Origin: Streptomyces sp. NBC_01341
Lineage (GTDB): Bacteria > Actinomycetota > Actinomycetes > Streptomycetales > Streptomycetaceae
DNA length: 64,000 bases
Direction of reading: 5' to 3'
Assembly: GCF_035946055.1 (NCBI RefSeq)
Contig: NZ_CP108364.1
Coordinates: 5,828,001 to 5,892,000, forward strand
The position numbers and the translations under genes are program-made. This document shows positions 18,992-27,414 of the stretch, piece by piece. The notes under the pieces are model-generated. The model was not told the DNA's origin, made no database searches, and was given only the letters and a program-made list of their open reading frames with translations. Every line of letters starts with the position of its first letter. The stretch's first letter is position 1.

Positions 18992-19831
18992 ATGCACACG
19001 GATACGACGCTCCTGCGAGGGGCCGGGCTGCCGGACATCGATCTGGCGCGGATACTCGCCGAGGAGCCCTGCCCGCTCCTGTTCGCCACGGTCTCGGGCG
19101 CACACCTGTACGGCTTTCCCTCGCGGGACTCGGACGTGGACCTGCGGGGGGTCCACGTCCTGCCCCCGGAGGACCTGGTTGGCCTGCGGGAGCCGGAGGA
19201 GACGCGGTCGAGGATGTGGGACCACGACGGCGTCGAGATGGACCTCGTCACCCACGACCTCCGCAAGTTCGTCCGGCTCATGCTGAAGCCCAACGGCTAC
19301 GTGCTGGAGCAGCTCCTCTCGCCGCTGGTGGTGCACACCACGCCGCTCCACGCGGAACTCGCGGCCCTGGTCCCGGCGGTGCTGACGCGTCATCACGCCC
19401 ACCACTACCGGGGATTCGCCGGCACGCAGTGGCGGCTGTTCGAGAGGACGGGTGAGCTGAAACCGCTGCTCTACACCTTCCGGGCACTGCTCACCGGCAT
19501 CCACCTCATGCGCACCGGCGCCCTGGTCGCGCATCTGCCGACCCTGAGCGGCGAGGTGTCCGCGCCGGCCGGCCTGCCCACCCTGATCGAGGCGAAGGCC
19601 GGCGCCGAACACGGCGCGGCCCACATGGTGGACGCCGCGTCGGCCGCACGTGACGTCGAGGCGCTCCACGCCGTCCTCGACGAGGCACAGGCGGAGTCCC
19701 GGCTCGCCGAGGCCCCGTCGGGTTTCGACGCCCTGCACGATCTCGTCGTCCGGGTGCGGCTGGGGGAGCCCGGTCTGCTCCGGCCACTGAGCGGGAACCC
19801 GGCCGGCGGGAGCGAGTCAGGACCGCTCTGA
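18992..19831 (+). CDS. RlaP-like nucleotidyltransferase (PF10127 type)
   Basis: A 279-residue protein of the pol-beta nucleotidyltransferase superfamily. SGAHLYGFPSRDSDVDLRG (35-53) has the G-x-Y-G helix-capping motif and paired acidic residues Asp48 and Asp50; Asp84 in VEMDLVTHDL is the third. The C-terminal half is helical, as in the YcgL/RlaP family, which is known for association with RNA repair and ligase genes. It begins three bases after the glycohydrolase stop, so it probably belongs to the NAD operon. Its 3' end overlaps the convergent paralogue by 15 bases. The nucleotide and acceptor are unknown. Confidence 0.78.
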   Translation: MHTDTTLLRGAGLPDIDLARILAEEPCPLLFATVSGAHLYGFPSRDSDVDLRGVHVLPPEDLVGLREPEETRSRMWDHDGVEMDLVTHDLRKFVRLMLKPNGYVLEQLLSPLVVHTTPLHAELAALVPAVLTRHHAHHYRGFAGTQWRLFERTGELKPLLYTFRALLTGIHLMRTGALVAHLPTLSGEVSAPAGLPTLIEAKAGAEHGAAHMVDAASAARDVEALHAVLDEAQAESRLAEAPSGFDALHDLVVRVRLGEPGLLRPLSGNPAGGSESGPL

Positions 19832-20524
19832 CCGGACGCCCGCCGAGATCCGCCTGGTCCGGATCAGGAACGCCTCCACGCGGTCCTTGTCCGGCTCGGG
19901 CGGCAGCGGGGACCGCGCCGCCGCTTCGTCGTTCTCCACGGCCAGACGCGCCATCCGGCGTTCGACCTCGGCCCAGGTGACCTCGCCCCGCTTCACCGCG
20001 AGCAGGTACTCACGCGCGTCCCCGACCTCGACCCGCAGCTCGCCCGTCCGCAGCAGGTCCCGCCCGGCGGCCAGCAGGCGCAGCAGGTGCATGGCGTGCT
20101 TCCAGCGCGGGGCGCCGTGCGTGCGGACGTCCGCATCCAGCTTCCGCCGCTGGCCGAGGGCGTAGCGCAGATACGTCTCGTGGGCGCGCAGGGACAGGAA
20201 CGCCCCGCGGAGGGCGAGGAGTTCGCGGCCCGTGTCGTCGATCCGCTCCACGAGCGGCGAGTGCAGGCACTCCAGCACATTGGGGTTGGCCCGGAGGGCC
20301 AGCTCGCAGAAGCGTTCCAGCTCCCACGAGAACTGCTCCTCGCCCGGCCCCTCGACGTGGGCCGGCGGCTTGGTGAATCCCCAGAACAGAGGGGTGGGCG
20401 CGAGGAACACCCCGCGCCGGTCCGTGTCGCTGTCCTCGGTGGCCAGCCCGAAGGCGCGCGACCCCGTCACACAGGAGTACACGGTGTGATCCCGTACGAG
20501 CCGTTCGCCTTCAGGGGTGATCAT
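19817..20524 (-). CDS. RlaP-like nucleotidyltransferase, second copy, convergent
   Basis: A 235-residue relative of the preceding protein on the opposite strand. CVTGSRAFGLATEDSDTDRRG (18-38) holds the catalytic motif with Asp31, Asp33 and Asp35, then a helical C-terminal domain (LRRYALGQ-like and MHLLRLLAAG stretches). The third catalytic acid is less obvious than in the plus-strand copy. ATG 20524 is chosen over the longer frame because the upstream extension is Arg/Ser-rich shadow sequence. Its tail-to-tail overlap with the plus-strand copy is unusual and could give antisense pairing of the two messages. Confidence 0.75.
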   Translation of the reverse strand: MITPEGERLVRDHTVYSCVTGSRAFGLATEDSDTDRRGVFLAPTPLFWGFTKPPAHVEGPGEEQFSWELERFCELALRANPNVLECLHSPLVERIDDTGRELLALRGAFLSLRAHETYLRYALGQRRKLDADVRTHGAPRWKHAMHLLRLLAAGRDLLRTGELRVEVGDAREYLLAVKRGEVTWAEVERRMARLAVENDEAAARSPLPPEPDKDRVEAFLIRTRRISAGVRSERS

Positions 20525-20543
20525 GGGCGAGACGGTACGCGTC

Positions 20544-20951
20544 CTACGCCTGCCGGACGGTACCGCCTTCGACGGTGATCCGTTCCGGGGGCAGCGGCCG
20601 CGTCGCCGGGCCCCGCTCGACCGCCCCGTCCCCGATGCCGAACCTGCTCCCGTGGCACGGGCAGTCGATGGTGCCGTCCGCCACCGTCGCGACGATGCAG
20701 CCCGCATGCGTGCACACCGCGGAGAAGGCCTTGAAGTCGCCGGCCTTCGGCTGGGTCACCACGATCTTGCGGTCCTTGAAGATCGCGCCGCCGCCGACGG
20801 GGATGTCGGAGGTCCGGGCCAGCTCGGCGCCGCCGGATGCGGGCGCCGGGCTCTCGTCGCCCCCGCCACCGCCCCCGTCCCCTGAGGAGCCGCAGCCGGT
20901 CACCAGGGCCGCGGCCCCCGCGCCCAGGACCGTCCTTCGCCGTGCGTTCAT
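20544..20951 (-). CDS. Rieske [2Fe-2S] lipoprotein, Tat-type
   Basis: A 135-residue small Rieske protein. The two cluster motifs CTHAGC and CPCHGSRF are complete, giving two Cys and two His ligands. The N-terminus NARRRTVLGAGAAALVTGCGS has twin arginines and a lipobox ending in Cys, so it is predicted to be exported folded by Tat and anchored to the membrane outer face. A Gly/Ser/Asp linker follows. It is too short for a cytochrome bc subunit, and no redox partner gene is adjacent. It may act as a stand-alone electron carrier. It starts at ATG 20951. Confidence 0.9.
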   Translation of the reverse strand: MNARRRTVLGAGAAALVTGCGSSGDGGGGGGDESPAPASGGAELARTSDIPVGGGAIFKDRKIVVTQPKAGDFKAFSAVCTHAGCIVATVADGTIDCPCHGSRFGIGDGAVERGPATRPLPPERITVEGGTVRQA

Positions 20952-21104
20952 GTCTCTCCTCGCGTGGTGGTCGCCGAAGGGCATCGTGGCGTCCCGGGGC
21001 GCGGCGGCGAAGCAACCGGGCGGCGGTTACGGCCAGGCACGTCGCGGTTACGGCCAGGTGGGTGGACGGGAGGCGGTCGAGGCCGCGCGGGGAGTGCCCA
21101 GGAC

Positions 21105-21260
21105 CTGACCGCGAGCGCTGTGGCCGGACGGTTCGCCGGCGTACTCACCGACTGGGTCCACGACCGGATCGACGCCGGGCCTGAGCAGCTCGCCGGCCAG
21201 GTCCGGCGCACGCTCCTCCCGTGCACGCCGCCGCCGCGTCTCACGGACAGAGCGCGGTGA
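21105..21260 (+). pseudogene. Possible remnant of a TetR-type regulator C-terminus
   Basis: In the 373-base gap between the Rieske gene and aroH, one plus frame ends with AVAGRFAGVLTDWVHDRIDA followed by PEQLAGQVRRTLLP. This is the pattern of the last helices of TetR-family regulators. No start, ribosome site or helix-turn-helix precedes it, so if real it is a degraded gene. The remaining bases of the gap show no feature I recognise. Confidence 0.3.
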
Positions 21261-21324
21261 CCGGCCGGCCCGCCGCACCTCTAGGCTGAAAGAGCACGCA
21301 GCACGAACGACGAGGGGTACGAAC

Positions 21325-21687
21325 GTGGCGGTACGAGCGGTCCGTGGAGCCGTCCAGCTGGAGCGGGACGAAGCCGGTCACATGGGCGAGCGCGTGGGCG
21401 AACTGCTCACCGCCGTCCTGGAGCGCAACCGGATCGCCGCCGACGACCTGATCAGCGTCTGGTTCACGGCCACCCCCGACCTGCACAGCGACTTCCCCGC
21501 GGCCGCCGCCCGGGGACTCGGGATCGTCGACGTACCGCTGATCTGTGCCCAGGAACTCGACATCACCGGTGCCATGCCCCGGGTGGTCCGCATAATGGCC
21601 CACGTCGAGACGGATCTCTCCAAGGCGGGGATCAGCCACGTCTACCTCGGCGCCACCGGCGCCCTCCGCAAGGACATCGCCCAGTGA
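21325..21687 (+). CDS. aroH: Chorismate mutase, AroH class
   Basis: Converts chorismate to prephenate, the branch step to phenylalanine and tyrosine. The 120 residues match the monofunctional AroH fold: VRAVRGAVQLERDE at the N-terminus, a DLISVWFTATPDLHSDFPA stretch, and the active-site region VPLICAQELDITGAMPRVVRIM. It starts at GTG 21325 after GAGGGG and overlaps tyrA by GTGA. Pairing chorismate mutase with prephenate dehydrogenase gives an ordered tyrosine route. Confidence 0.94.
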   Translation: MAVRAVRGAVQLERDEAGHMGERVGELLTAVLERNRIAADDLISVWFTATPDLHSDFPAAAARGLGIVDVPLICAQELDITGAMPRVVRIMAHVETDLSKAGISHVYLGATGALRKDIAQ

Positions 21688-22769
21688 GAACCGCCCTCGT
21701 CATCGGAACCGGCCTCGTCGGGACCTCCGCCGCCCTCGCCCTCGCGGGCCGGGGCGTCCAGGTGCACCTCGTCGACCGCGACCCCGCCTCGGCGCACACG
21801 GCGGCCGCCATCGGCGCCGGCACGGACGAGCCGCCCGAGGGACCCGTCGACCTCGCCGTCGTCGCCGTACCGCCCGCCCACACCGCCTCCGTGCTCGCCA
21901 CGGCGATGCGGGACGGGGCGGCCCGGGCCTATCTCGACGTCGCCAGCGTCAAGGGAGGCCCGCGCCGCGAGCTGGAGGCGCTCGGCGTCGACCTCGCGCC
22001 GTACATCGGCACGCACCCCATGGCCGGCAAGGAGCGCTCCGGCCCCCTCGCCGCCACGGCCGACCTCTTCGAGGGGCGCCCCTGGGTCCTCACCCCGACC
22101 CGGGACACCGACACCGAGGTCCTCAACCTCGCCCTGGAGCTGGTGGCGCTCTGCCGTGCCGTCCCGGTCGTCATGGACGCCGACGCCCATGACCGTGCCG
22201 TCGCCCTGGTCTCCCACACCCCGCAGCTGATCTCCTCCATGGTCGCCGCCCGGCTGGAGGAGGCCGACGAGACCGCCGTCCGCCTGTGCGGGCAGGGGAT
22301 CAGGGACGTCACCAGGATCGCCGCGTCCGACCCCCGGATGTGGGTGGAGATCCTCTCCGCCAACCCGGGGCCGGTCGCCGACGTGCTGGCCGGGGTCGCT
22401 GTGGACCTGGAGGAGACGGTCCGGGCGCTGCGCGGTCTGCAGTCCGCCGACGAGGACAAGCGCCGCTCGGGCACCGAGGGCATCGAGGACGTCCTGCGGC
22501 GCGGCAACGCCGGCCGGGTCAGGGTGCCCGGCAAGCACGGGGCCGCCCCGGCGTCGTACGAGGTCGTGGCCGTGCTCATCAGCGACCGGCCGGGGGAGCT
22601 GGCCGCGATCTTCGCCGACGCGGGCCGGGCCGGGGTGAACATCGAGGACGTACGCATCGAGCACGCCACCGGCCAGCAGGCAGGTCTGGTCCAGCTCATG
22701 GTCGAGCCGAGTGCGGCACCCTCCCTGGGTGCCGCACTCAGCGAACGCGGCTGGTCGATCCGGCCCTGA
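21684..22769 (+). CDS. tyrA: Prephenate dehydrogenase
   Basis: NAD-dependent oxidative decarboxylation of prephenate to 4-hydroxyphenylpyruvate. The 361-residue protein begins with a Rossmann motif, VIGTGLVGTSAALAL. GTHPMAGKERSGP carries the prephenate-site His, and DAHDRAVALVSHTPQLIS is a further family motif. The final 75 residues form an ACT domain (VAVLISDRPGELAAIFADAG), consistent with tyrosine feedback control. GTG 21684 overlaps aroH. A gap of 125 bases follows before cmk. Confidence 0.94.
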   Translation: MRTALVIGTGLVGTSAALALAGRGVQVHLVDRDPASAHTAAAIGAGTDEPPEGPVDLAVVAVPPAHTASVLATAMRDGAARAYLDVASVKGGPRRELEALGVDLAPYIGTHPMAGKERSGPLAATADLFEGRPWVLTPTRDTDTEVLNLALELVALCRAVPVVMDADAHDRAVALVSHTPQLISSMVAARLEEADETAVRLCGQGIRDVTRIAASDPRMWVEILSANPGPVADVLAGVAVDLEETVRALRGLQSADEDKRRSGTEGIEDVLRRGNAGRVRVPGKHGAAPASYEVVAVLISDRPGELAAIFADAGRAGVNIEDVRIEHATGQQAGLVQLMVEPSAAPSLGAALSERGWSIRP

Positions 22770-22894
22770 CGAACCGGCCGGACGGGTGCCCGGCCACACG
22801 GGTACAAAGGCGCGTCGCGCACTCGGTAACCTTGGGGGAGGCCGTTCCGTGGCCCGCTCGCCCGCCCCCGTGTACCAGGAAGGTGTCCACCACC

Positions 22895-23599
22895 GTGGAA
22901 ACCATAAGCGCCGCCGCCCGGACCGCCCCGGCCGCAGTGATCGTCGCCATCGACGGTCCCTCCGGTACAGGCAAGTCGAGCACGTCCAAGGCCGTCGCGG
23001 CCCAGCTGGGCCTGCGCTACCTGGACACCGGCGCCCAGTACCGCGCGATCACCTGGTGGATGCTGAACAACGGCATCGACGTCCGGGACACGGTCGAGGT
23101 CGCCACGGCCTCCGCCAAGCCGGTCATCGTCTCGGGCACGGACCCGTCCGCACCGACGATCACCGTCGACGGAGAGGACGCCTCCGGTCCGATCCGCACC
23201 CAGGAGGTCACCGCGCAGGTCAGCGCTGTCAGCGCGGTACCCGAGGTGCGCGCGCGGATCACCGAGCTGCAGCGTTCTATCGCGGCCGAGGCCGAGGGCG
23301 GCATCGTCGTGGAGGGCCGGGACATCGGCACCACCGTGCTGCCCGACGCCGACATCAAGATCTTCCTGACCGCCTCCCCCGAGGCGCGGGCGGCCCGCCG
23401 CAGCGGTGAGGTCAAGGGCTCCGACCTGACGGCCACCAAGGAGGCGCTGATCAAGCGCGACGCCGCCGACTCCGGCCGTAAGACCTCGCCGCTGGCGAAG
23501 GCCGGTGACGCCGTCGAGGTGGACACCACCGAGCTGACCCTCGCGCAGGTCATCGAGTGTGTGGTCACTCTCGTCGGGGAGAAGCAGGCGGCGAAGTGA
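22895..23599 (+). CDS. cmk: Cytidylate kinase
   Basis: Phosphorylates CMP and dCMP with ATP. The 234-residue protein has the P-loop AIDGPSGTGKSS at 19-30, YLDTGAQYRA for CMP binding, and VVEGRDIGTTVLPDADIKIFL. GTG 22895 has an AGGAAGG site nine bases upstream; an earlier in-frame GTG at 22883 has too little spacing. It overlaps the acyltransferase gene by GTGA. The cmk-plsC-der order is common in actinobacteria. Confidence 0.96.
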   Translation: METISAAARTAPAAVIVAIDGPSGTGKSSTSKAVAAQLGLRYLDTGAQYRAITWWMLNNGIDVRDTVEVATASAKPVIVSGTDPSAPTITVDGEDASGPIRTQEVTAQVSAVSAVPEVRARITELQRSIAAEAEGGIVVEGRDIGTTVLPDADIKIFLTASPEARAARRSGEVKGSDLTATKEALIKRDAADSGRKTSPLAKAGDAVEVDTTELTLAQVIECVVTLVGEKQAAK

Positions 23600-24255
23600 C
23601 CGGAGCCACCGTCGCGCCCACGCCGCGTGGAGCGGCCGTCGGGCGCGGTATCGGCATCGGGCTCATGTACGGGCTGTTCAGGCCCCGTGTGCTCGGCGCG
23701 TGGCGGGTCCCCTCCACGGGACCCGTCATACTCGCGGTGAACCACGCACACAACCTCGACGGGCCGATGCTGATGGGCACCGCGCCCAGGCCCGTCCACT
23801 TCCTGATCAAGAAGGAGGCGTTCGTCGGCCCCCTCGACCCGTTCCTGCGCGGAATCGGGCAGCTGAAGGTGGACCGTACGACCGTCGACCGCACGGCCAT
23901 CACGCAGGCACTTGGCGTGCTGGCGGACGGCGGGGCCCTGGGGATCTTCCCCGAGGGCACCCGGGGTGGAGGCGACTTCGCCTCCCTCCGTGCCGGACTC
24001 GCGTACTTCGCGGTGCGTGGCGGGGCGCCGATCGTCCCCGTCGCGGTCCTGGGCAGCACGGAGGCGCGCGGACGGCTGATACCGGCGCTGCCTCCCCTGC
24101 GCAGCCGGGTCGACGTCGTCTTCGGCGACGCCTTCCGGGCGGGCGACGGAAGCGGGCGGCGGACCAGGAAGGCGCTGGACGAGGCGACGGTGCGTATCCA
24201 GGCAGAGCTGACCGCTCACCTGGGGAACGCCAGGCGTCTCACCGGACGCCTGTGA
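23596..24255 (+). CDS. plsC: 1-acyl-glycerol-3-phosphate acyltransferase family protein
   Basis: A membrane-associated acyltransferase of 219 residues. The catalytic NHAHNLD box is the family NHx4D motif, and FPEGTRGGGDF is the glycerophosphate-binding motif. The N-terminal hydrophobic stretch IGIGLMYGLF could anchor it. Known members make phosphatidic acid, but this branch near cmk and der has not been assigned firmly. GTG 23596 overlaps the cmk stop, so it is translationally coupled. Confidence 0.9.
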   Translation: MTGATVAPTPRGAAVGRGIGIGLMYGLFRPRVLGAWRVPSTGPVILAVNHAHNLDGPMLMGTAPRPVHFLIKKEAFVGPLDPFLRGIGQLKVDRTTVDRTAITQALGVLADGGALGIFPEGTRGGGDFASLRAGLAYFAVRGGAPIVPVAVLGSTEARGRLIPALPPLRSRVDVVFGDAFRAGDGSGRRTRKALDEATVRIQAELTAHLGNARRLTGRL

Positions 24256-24318
24256 CACTTGAGTAGTGGGCCGCGCGATCGTGGCCCATCGATGATGATG
24301 CAAAGAGGAACGGACTTC

Positions 24319-25788
24319 ATGAACGACCAGATTCACTCCGACGGCTCGGACCACGAGCACGGAGCACTTGGCGACGCCGAGTACGCGGAGTTCATGGAGC
24401 TCGCCGCGCAGGAGGGGTTCGACCTCGAGGACGTCGAGGGCGCGATCGGTGAGGCCGGTCACGGACCGCTTCCCGTGCTCGCCGTCGTCGGCCGGCCGAA
24501 CGTGGGCAAGTCGACCCTGGTGAACCGCATCCTCGGCCGCCGCGAGGCCGTCGTCCAGGACAAGCCGGGCGTCACCCGAGACCGGGTGACCTACGAGGCC
24601 GAGTGGGCCGGGCGCCGCTTCAAGCTCGTCGACACCGGCGGCTGGGAGCAGGACGTGCTCGGCCTCGACGCCTCCGTCGCCGCCCAGGCCGAGTACGCGA
24701 TCTCGACCGCCGACGCGGTCGTCTTCGTCGTCGACGCCACCGTCGGCGCGACCGACACCGACGAGGCCGTCGTCAAGCTGCTGCGCCGGGCCAAGAAGCC
24801 CGTCGTCCTGTGCGCCAACAAGGTCGACGGACAGAGCGGCGAGGCGGACGCCACCGCCCTCTGGTCGCTCGGCCTCGGCCAGCCCCACCCGGTGTCCTCC
24901 CTGCACGGGCGCGGCACCGGCGACATGCTCGACGCCGTACTGGAAGCCCTGCCCGAGGCGCCCGCCCAGACCTTCGGCAACGCGCTCGGCGGCCCGCGCC
25001 GCATCGCGCTCATCGGCCGTCCGAACGTCGGCAAGTCGTCGCTGCTGAACAAGGTCGCCAACGAGGACCGCGTCGTCGTCAACGAGCTCGCCGGCACCAC
25101 CCGCGACCCGGTCGACGAGCTGATCGAGCTCGGCGGCATCACCTGGAAGTTCATCGACACGGCCGGCATCCGCCGGAAGGTCCACCTCCAGGAGGGCGCG
25201 GACTATTACGCCTCGCTGCGTACCGCGGCAGCGGTGGAGAAGGCCGAGGTCGCCGTGATCCTGATCGACTCCAGTGAGTCGATCAGTGTTCAGGACCAGC
25301 GCATCGTCACGATGGCCGTGGAAGCGGGGCGTGCGATCGTGCTCGCCTTCAACAAGTGGGACACCCTCGACGAGGAACGGCGCTACTACCTGGAGCGCGA
25401 GATCGAGACGGAGCTCGCGCAGGTCTCCTGGGCCCCGCGCGTCAACGTCTCGGCGGTGACCGGCCGCCACATGGAGAAGCTGGTCCCGGCGATCGAGACC
25501 GCGATCGAGGGCTGGGAGACCCGTATCCCCACGGGCCGTCTGAACGCCTTCCTCGGCGAGATCGTCGCCTCCCACCCGCACCCCGTGCGAGGCGGCAAGC
25601 AGCCCCGCATCCTCTTCGGGACCCAGGCGGGCACCAAGCCCCCGCGTTTCGTTCTCTTCTCGTCGGGCTTCCTGGAGCACGGCTACCGCCGCTTCGTCGA
25701 GCGTCGTCTTCGCGAGGAGTTCGGCTTCGAGGGCACTCCGATCCACATCTCCGTACGCGTCCGCGAGAAGCGTGGCCGCAAGAAGTGA
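24319..25788 (+). CDS. der: Ribosome biogenesis GTPase Der (EngA)
   Basis: Double-GTPase protein that assists 50S subunit assembly. The 489 residues contain two G domains, with G1 motifs GRPNVGKS at 58-65 and at 233-240. VDTGGW and IDTAGI are the two G3 motifs; NKVD and NKWD are the two G4 motifs. A C-terminal KH-like domain ends RVREKRGRKK. About 50 acidic residues precede the first G domain, typical of actinobacterial Der. ATG 24319 is preferred to the ATG cluster at 24292 because GAGG lies upstream at workable spacing. Confidence 0.97.
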   Translation: MNDQIHSDGSDHEHGALGDAEYAEFMELAAQEGFDLEDVEGAIGEAGHGPLPVLAVVGRPNVGKSTLVNRILGRREAVVQDKPGVTRDRVTYEAEWAGRRFKLVDTGGWEQDVLGLDASVAAQAEYAISTADAVVFVVDATVGATDTDEAVVKLLRRAKKPVVLCANKVDGQSGEADATALWSLGLGQPHPVSSLHGRGTGDMLDAVLEALPEAPAQTFGNALGGPRRIALIGRPNVGKSSLLNKVANEDRVVVNELAGTTRDPVDELIELGGITWKFIDTAGIRRKVHLQEGADYYASLRTAAAVEKAEVAVILIDSSESISVQDQRIVTMAVEAGRAIVLAFNKWDTLDEERRYYLEREIETELAQVSWAPRVNVSAVTGRHMEKLVPAIETAIEGWETRIPTGRLNAFLGEIVASHPHPVRGGKQPRILFGTQAGTKPPRFVLFSSGFLEHGYRRFVERRLREEFGFEGTPIHISVRVREKRGRKK

Positions 25789-25819
25789 GCTGAGGGCCGT
25801 CCGGCAGTTCCCGGCGGGC

Positions 25820-25874
25820 GCACGGCGAAGCCCCGGACCCCGCGTCGAGCGGGAGGTCCGGGGCTTCGCCGTGC
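25820..25874. terminator. Terminator between der and convergent gene
   Basis: A perfect 20-base inverted repeat (25820-25839 and 25855-25874) with a 15-base loop. It lies between the der stop and the stop of the convergent gene at 25877, so it probably terminates both transcripts. Confidence 0.85.
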
Positions 25875-25876
25875 CG

Positions 25877-26317
25877 TCACGCGTCCGTGGACCCGGGCGG
25901 CAGCGCCGCTGGCCTGGCACGCCCCGCGTGCCGACCGACGCGCTGCCAGGAGCCCGGGTTGGCGCCGCCGGCGCTGTGGCTTCCCTGGGCGTTCGCCGAT
26001 GTACGGCCGCTCAGCGGTGCACGGCTGCCGAACATCCCGATGCCGAAGGTCCGGAAGCCGAGATTCTCCTCGCCGGTGCGATCCCCCGGAAGCGCCCTGA
26101 ACGATCGCCGGTACTCGGAGTACAGGGCGTCGTAGATCGGGGTGGGGGACTTGCCGCCCGAGGGCTCCTGCGACGGGCGCATGGCCGGGATCGGGGGCTG
26201 CTGGTGGCGAGAAGGGTCGTATGAGTGCACGTAGGTGCCAACGACCTCACCGCCCGTCGGATGCGGGCCGGACGGAGAAATCGCTGTTCGGCGGGCAGGA
26301 GAGGGCGGGAGGGGCAT
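25877..26317 (-). CDS. Unknown, largely disordered protein
   Basis: A 146-residue protein I do not recognise. It is rich in Pro, Gly, Ser and Arg, and the only conserved-looking core is PTPIYDALYSEYRRSFRALPG near residues 59-79. ATG 26317 lies two bases after the TGA of the gene upstream, so the two minus-strand genes are co-transcribed and probably act together. The tail ends against the der terminator. No signal peptide or membrane segment. Confidence 0.72.
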   Translation of the reverse strand: MPLPPSPARRTAISPSGPHPTGGEVVGTYVHSYDPSRHQQPPIPAMRPSQEPSGGKSPTPIYDALYSEYRRSFRALPGDRTGEENLGFRTFGIGMFGSRAPLSGRTSANAQGSHSAGGANPGSWQRVGRHAGRARPAALPPGSTDA

Positions 26318-26319
26318 GA

Positions 26320-27150
26320 TCAGGTCCCGGCCAGCGGCATCGTCGCGGCGACCAGGAGACCGTTGACCGCGGCCTTGTCCAGAGCGTCCCGCAGGAGGTC
26401 CTCGCGCGGCTGCTGGCCGATGGAACCGGCGGGCGCGGCGAACACCAGGACGCTCCGCGACTTGCTGGCGGCGGTACGCCAGCCCTCGGTGACCTGGAGC
26501 GGCTGGTGCGCCTGCCACCAGGCGACCGGGTTGCCGCCGCCGGCGCCCGGCTGCAGCACGGCGTGCAGCTGGCCCATGGCCAGGAGGACCGACCAGCCGG
26601 GAAGGACCCCGGGGAGCTGGTTCAGATGCGGGGTGGGCATGAAGCCCTGCTCCAGCAGCAGTTGGAGGAACTGGTCGCCCCCGCTGCCGTCCGTCCCGGG
26701 CCGGGCGATCGGCCCGGTCGGTTCGACGACCAGCGCCGGGCGGAGGTCGTCCTCGATCAGGACGAGACCGCTGGTGATGCCGAGGACGGCCTGTTCGGGC
26801 ATGAGGCCCTCCGGGTTCTGTGGCTCGCTGCCGGTGATGGACCGCACCGCTCCCTGCAACTGGTCCTCCGCGACCCGGACGACCTGCGAGGGGATGCAGG
26901 TCGCGTGTGCGAAGGCGAGCACGGCGGTCTCGTCCCCCACGAACAGCACCGTGCTGGTGCGTTCCTGGTCGGAGTCGCCGGGGGTTCGGCATGAGGTGCA
27001 GTCGTAACTGCCTGGGGCGCTGTCGCCGACGAGCAGCCTGTCGGCTTCGGCATCGCCGATCTCGGCGCGTACGTCCTCGCTGACGTCGAGCATGCGCGGC
27101 ACGGGTGGCTCCTCGAACTCGGGGCGTGAGCCGGGCGGTTCCCGGCTCAT
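26320..27150 (-). CDS. Unknown cytoplasmic protein
   Basis: A 276-residue protein without a domain I can name. It has a central hydrophobic alternation (ILGITSGLVLIEDDL...ALVVEP) and a C-terminal segment GWRTAASKSRSVLVFAAPAG. A CTSC pair near residue 51 could bind a metal. ATG 27150 opens the frame but lacks a clear ribosome site; ATG 27093 is an alternative. It is followed after two bases by the disordered protein gene and is divergent from the glycosyltransferase. Coding potential is good, but function is unknown. Confidence 0.7.
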   Translation of the reverse strand: MSREPPGSRPEFEEPPVPRMLDVSEDVRAEIGDAEADRLLVGDSAPGSYDCTSCRTPGDSDQERTSTVLFVGDETAVLAFAHATCIPSQVVRVAEDQLQGAVRSITGSEPQNPEGLMPEQAVLGITSGLVLIEDDLRPALVVEPTGPIARPGTDGSGGDQFLQLLLEQGFMPTPHLNQLPGVLPGWSVLLAMGQLHAVLQPGAGGGNPVAWWQAHQPLQVTEGWRTAASKSRSVLVFAAPAGSIGQQPREDLLRDALDKAAVNGLLVAATMPLAGT

Positions 27151-27414
27151 GAAGAGACAACGGCCGTACCGGGCCCGGGGTCACGCGCGAATACGGGCGA
27201 TTGAGCGGCCGAGCCGGCACGGTGACCGGCCGGAGCGGTACGGAGCGGATCCGGAGCTGATCCGGAGTCGCGGGTTCCGTGAAACGCCCCGCAGATCACG
27301 GCTGTTCGTTCGAATCGTCACGGGTCTGTGCGACTTCTGTGCGAATCCTTTGTCCTCCCCTGACGCCGCGTAAGGTCCGAAGCTGACCAGTCGATCAGGG
27401 GAAACGACTACGTA

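Noticed and set aside
23017..25920. 967-codon minus-strand frame opposite cmk, plsC and der
   Set aside because: Shadow of three strongly conserved plus-strand genes; Arg/Asp/Val-rich antisense composition typical of high-G+C DNA.
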